Assembly (NCBI GenBank): GCA_945862435.1
Contig: CAMAXX010000004.1
Location: 1 to 64,000, forward strand
Reading direction: 5' to 3'
Length of the DNA stretch: 64,000 bases
From: Pseudorhodobacter antarcticus
GTDB taxonomy: Bacteria > Pseudomonadota > Alphaproteobacteria > Rhodobacterales > Rhodobacteraceae
A model generated the notes under the pieces. The model saw nothing but the letters and a program-made list of their open reading frames with translations, did no database searches and had not been told where the DNA came from. Every line of letters begins with the position of its first letter. Position 1 is the first letter of the stretch. The position numbers were made by a program, and so were the translations under genes. Positions 60,768-64,000 of this stretch are shown piece after piece.

Positions 60768-62423
60768 TCAGCTTTCTAAAATATTGCGTAAAGCATCGAA
60801 AATTACATCTCCGCTGACCGAGTAATTGCGCGTCTGATAGCGCGGCTCGTTTGGATCGTCTATAATGTGCTCGGCAGGAATTACGATATAGGGTTTCAAG
60901 TTTTCTGCAAAAACAAACCGTTGATCGATGTCTGGATGCATAGCACTTTGTTGCACATAATGCGAGTTGGCATGAACGATCGAAGGCAGATTTGCGACAA
61001 GGCAGGGCAAAGTCATTCCGCTGCCAAATGAAACAACACTGGCGCTGCATCGAAAGGCCCAACGTAGTTTTTCTTCGCTGCTTAAACCTACACCGCAAAT
61101 GACTGGCAAGCGGCCAGTCGCAAACTCTGCAACTTCTTTGTATATTTTCATGTCAAGGCCAATTTGAACATTGTCCTCTTCACTCGGATCCGCTGGTAAT
61201 GACCAACCAGCTATGAATACAGAAGCGCTGGGATAGCGATCGATCAACTTAGCGATTATGGTTTTAATTGCATCAGCTTGGTTAGTCCAAATGCGGTGGT
61301 TGTTGCGCACTTCGATCCAAATAATGGCCGATTTCTGCTGGTTCACAACCGCTTCCACATTGAAACTGGCACCACGCATTCTACCGAGCCACACCTGAAA
61401 TTTTCGGATTAGATCTTGTTGAACATTAGTCTTTATCCCAACGGAAACATTGCGAAGGCGCGCGCGAAATTTTTCAGAAATGAAATAGTGCCGCATCATC
61501 GGGCGAACAGGTAACATGGAGTTTTCCAAACAATAAAGAAAAAGATCTGACCCATTGAGATCAAACTTTGAAACATTTTTGCTTGCAAACTCTGGAAAAA
61601 CTGAAGTTATTGGAAAAAATTCATGTGGACCAACCAAAACGGGCAGTCGCGCAACATCGTCAATCTCATCCAAAACAAGGTCAAATCCTGGTAGTTCGTT
61701 AAGCAGCGTATGCCCCGTGTGCTGCATAAAGGAAGAAATTAGAACAGTCTTAGAGGCGGATTCACTGGAAATATACTTTTTAACCTGTTCTTTATGCTTT
61801 AAAATTTCAATCTTTAGACGCGCAATTGGTTTTTCGTATTTGAATTCATGGCCTATAATGAAATTTCGGTGAGGAATGTAAATAGCAATAATATTTCCCA
61901 TATTCGGATTAACAATAACGATTGCAGGAAATTGGTCATAGAAAATGTAGAAAATGTACGGTTTTCCGTCAAGATAATGAATAAATCCCTTATCGGAAGT
62001 CAATTTTGTACCGTCTCTAGGTGAAGGATAGCTGATCACACCATTGGAAAGAATCTCAGAAACATAAGTGACAACTTCGCTCAACTGCCCCGCTCCAAAG
62101 ATAAGACGGTCAACACACTCTTTGCAAACATCAAAATTATTCACGCCTAGCCGCAATTGCTGTAGTGTTGTTCCGCTTGAATGTAGTGTCGGTGTCTTTA
62201 GCGCGCGCAGCAACGTCTCGATCATGCCCCAATGCGGTTTCCAATCCCATTCGGGAAGGCTCTCTGAATTGTTTGAAATCGCGTTTAGAAAAATATCGTC
62301 AACTCTATCAATAAATCCCGAATCCAGCGCGTGGGCTATCAAAGCATCCTTAGACACTTTGCCGCTTTTGACTTTGCGATAAGTTTGCAAAAGAAGGTCA
62401 TGGGTTTTCCGCAGATTTTGCAA
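60768..62423 (-). CDS. Hypothetical 551-aa protein, AT-rich, possibly glycosyltransferase-like
   Basis: Long uninterrupted ORF; likely TTG start with GGAG 8 nt upstream; C-terminal 'LRWAFRCSASVVSFGSGMTLPCLVANLPSIVHANSHYVQQ' resembles a nucleotide-sugar-binding GT-B region (weak inference). Confidence 0.75.
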   Translation of the reverse strand: MQNLRKTHDLLLQTYRKVKSGKVSKDALIAHALDSGFIDRVDDIFLNAISNNSESLPEWDWKPHWGMIETLLRALKTPTLHSSGTTLQQLRLGVNNFDVCKECVDRLIFGAGQLSEVVTYVSEILSNGVISYPSPRDGTKLTSDKGFIHYLDGKPYIFYIFYDQFPAIVIVNPNMGNIIAIYIPHRNFIIGHEFKYEKPIARLKIEILKHKEQVKKYISSESASKTVLISSFMQHTGHTLLNELPGFDLVLDEIDDVARLPVLVGPHEFFPITSVFPEFASKNVSKFDLNGSDLFLYCLENSMLPVRPMMRHYFISEKFRARLRNVSVGIKTNVQQDLIRKFQVWLGRMRGASFNVEAVVNQQKSAIIWIEVRNNHRIWTNQADAIKTIIAKLIDRYPSASVFIAGWSLPADPSEEDNVQIGLDMKIYKEVAEFATGRLPVICGVGLSSEEKLRWAFRCSASVVSFGSGMTLPCLVANLPSIVHANSHYVQQSAMHPDIDQRFVFAENLKPYIVIPAEHIIDDPNEPRYQTRNYSVSGDVIFDALRNILES

Positions 62424-62519
62424 TTCGTTGTCTCCAAAGCTTGGATCAACGCTGCCTTAGTACCGAACCAATAAGGAGAACTGTTAGCCGAAGTTCTACT
62501 TCAGGTAAAGTTGATTGTT

Positions 62520-63140
62520 CTAAACGGCCGACGTCACCCACAGCAAGGTTGCGTCATCTTCTGACAGCGAAATCACGTTATGGCCCATGCCTGCGTCATA
62601 ATAGGCGCTGTCGCCGCGCCGCAGATCGACGGGTTCATAAAATTCTGTGTAAAGGCGCACAACGCCGGTGAGGACATACAGAAATTCTTCGCCCTCGTGG
62701 CGCACCCAGCCGTCAAAATCTTCCATCGTGCGGGCGCGGATTGTGGCGCGGTAGGGCAGCATTTGCTTTTTGGTCAGGCCCGCTGCCAGCAATTCATGCT
62801 CGTAAGTGATGGTGGCATGGGCTTGGCCCTCGCCGCCCTTTGTGGTAACCATGCGGCCAGATACTTGCGGTGCAGGCGCAGGAGTAAACAACTGCGGCAC
62901 CGATATGCCAAGCCCAAGCGCTAGCTTCTTAAGTGCTTCAAAAGTGGGCGACATTTGCCCGTTTTCAATTTTTGACAGGGTCGATCTTGCAAGGCCGCCT
63001 TGGACTGCCGCCTGCTCTAGGGTCCATCCTTTTGCGCGGCGCAAATCACGCACCCGCGCGCCCAAATCAAGCGGCGCAGGCGGGGCCGCATCACCGCTTT
63101 CGCGGGCAAGTTTTATCATGCGTTTGGGATCGCTGGACAT
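62520..63140 (-). CDS. XRE-family HTH regulator with C-terminal cupin domain
   Basis: VRDLRRAKGWTLEQAAVQGGLARSTLSKIENGQMSPTFEALKKLALGLGISVPQLF; cupin 'RHEGEEFLYVLTGVVRLYTEFYEPVDLRRGDSAYYDAGMGHNVISL'. Confidence 0.92.
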   Translation of the reverse strand: MSSDPKRMIKLARESGDAAPPAPLDLGARVRDLRRAKGWTLEQAAVQGGLARSTLSKIENGQMSPTFEALKKLALGLGISVPQLFTPAPAPQVSGRMVTTKGGEGQAHATITYEHELLAAGLTKKQMLPYRATIRARTMEDFDGWVRHEGEEFLYVLTGVVRLYTEFYEPVDLRRGDSAYYDAGMGHNVISLSEDDATLLWVTSAV

Positions 63141-63265
63141 GGGCTGGGCGATACCCTATCGCGCCGCGCGATGCAACCTTGGGGCAAATGCCGCGCCGCA
63201 CCCGACCCTGCCCCTTGACCCCGCCCAAGAAACAGAAAACAACGGGGAAAATCAATGAGGATGCT

Positions 63266-63907
63266 ATGACACGCCTTGATATTTTCTCTGACCCAGTCTG
63301 CCCGTGGTGCCTTGTGGGCAAAACACATCTTGATCGCGCCTTGGCGGACAAGCCGCTGCATCCCTTTGCTGTTCAATGGCATCCGTTCCAGTTAAACCCC
63401 GATCTGCCCGTTGAAGGGGTCAATAAGCGCGAATACCTTGAACGCGCTTTGGGTGGGGCGGGCCGCGTAGACGCGGTGCATGAACGCCTGCGCGAAATTG
63501 CTGGTAAAGCAGGGCTTGATCTAAACCCCGACTTGCCCCAGCGCATTCCCAATACGCTTAAGGCGCACCGCCTGATCCATTGGGCGGGGATTGAGGGCGC
63601 GCAAAACGCCGTCGTAACTAATATGTTCACCGCCTATTGGCTACAGGGTCGGGACATTGGCGCAGATGAAGTGCTGGCAGATATAGCCCACGCGAATGGG
63701 ATGGACCGCGCGGCTACCCTGCGCCTGTTGCAATCGGCGGCAGATGCTGATGATATCATGGCCCGCGACCGTGATGCGCGGCAAAAGGGCGTGACCGCAG
63801 TGCCGACCTATCTGATCGCGCAGCAATATGTCGTATCAGGCGCACAGCCCCCCGAGGTGTGGGCCGATGTCATAGCCGAGTTGTCGGACAAGGTAAAACT
63901 TCATTGA
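63266..63907 (+). CDS. DsbA-family oxidoreductase (FrnE-like)
   Basis: MTRLDIFSDPVCPWCLVGKTHLDRAL... VQWHPFQLNPDLPVEGVNKREYLERALGG; CPWC motif; start refined from 62933. Confidence 0.93.
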   Translation: MTRLDIFSDPVCPWCLVGKTHLDRALADKPLHPFAVQWHPFQLNPDLPVEGVNKREYLERALGGAGRVDAVHERLREIAGKAGLDLNPDLPQRIPNTLKAHRLIHWAGIEGAQNAVVTNMFTAYWLQGRDIGADEVLADIAHANGMDRAATLRLLQSAADADDIMARDRDARQKGVTAVPTYLIAQQYVVSGAQPPEVWADVIAELSDKVKLH

Positions 63908-64000
63908 CAGATCAAGGCGAGTTACAGCGCCCCGCCCTGAACTTTGTGCTGATGATGGCGGCGCTGTTTTCCACCATAGCGCTGTCTATCGACGCTATGT
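63904..64000 (+). CDS. Probable MFS transporter, Bcr/CflA-like (partial, runs off the window end)
   Basis: TTG at 63904 overlaps the upstream TGA; reads (M)TDQGELQRPALNFVLMMAALFSTIALSIDAM... Confidence 0.6.
   Translation, partial: MTDQGELQRPALNFVLMMAALFSTIALSIDAM

Noticed and set aside
61555-62382. Plus-strand ORFs (105 and 104 aa) inside the AT-rich 551-aa gene
   Set aside because: Antisense to a long intact ORF with its own SD and start; no independent support.

Overview
Chromosomal window from an alphaproteobacterium, most likely Rhodobacterales/Rhodobacteraceae by protein content and gene order. From left to right it contains: rpsR(partial)/rpsF; an inverted-architecture soluble chemoreceptor; fabD-fabG-acpP, separated from fabF-mltG by a TetR-controlled RND efflux operon; a complete RcGTA-type gene transfer agent (GTA) cluster at about 12.58-26.99 kb; cysE; pdhABC-ftsB; pgk/class I aldolase; two cyclophilins; tyrS/anmK; enolase; B12-dependent nrdJ; a BetI-like TetR + Rieske oxygenase + polyamine-type ABC importer + small-protein operon; rpsB-tsf; psuK-psuG-DUF502; an orphan YejA-like binding protein; an AT-rich orphan protein of unknown function; an XRE-cupin regulator; and a FrnE-like DsbA. 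The signals most worth follow-up are: (1) a -1 frameshift at an AAAA run splitting the GTA g15 gene; (2) a large RNA structure between the GTA capsid gene and g6 that ends at the g6 Shine-Dalgarno; (3) an unannotated candidate sRNA at about 58637-58721 on the minus strand; (4) tandem LacI-type operators 21 bp apart plus an SD-sequestering hairpin between pgk and aldolase; (5) perfect or near-perfect operators at the efflux tetR, pdhA and the Rieske-operon tetR; (6) a 67-aa coupled protein ending the Rieske/ABC operon. Everything comes from reading the sequence. No database search or folding program was run.
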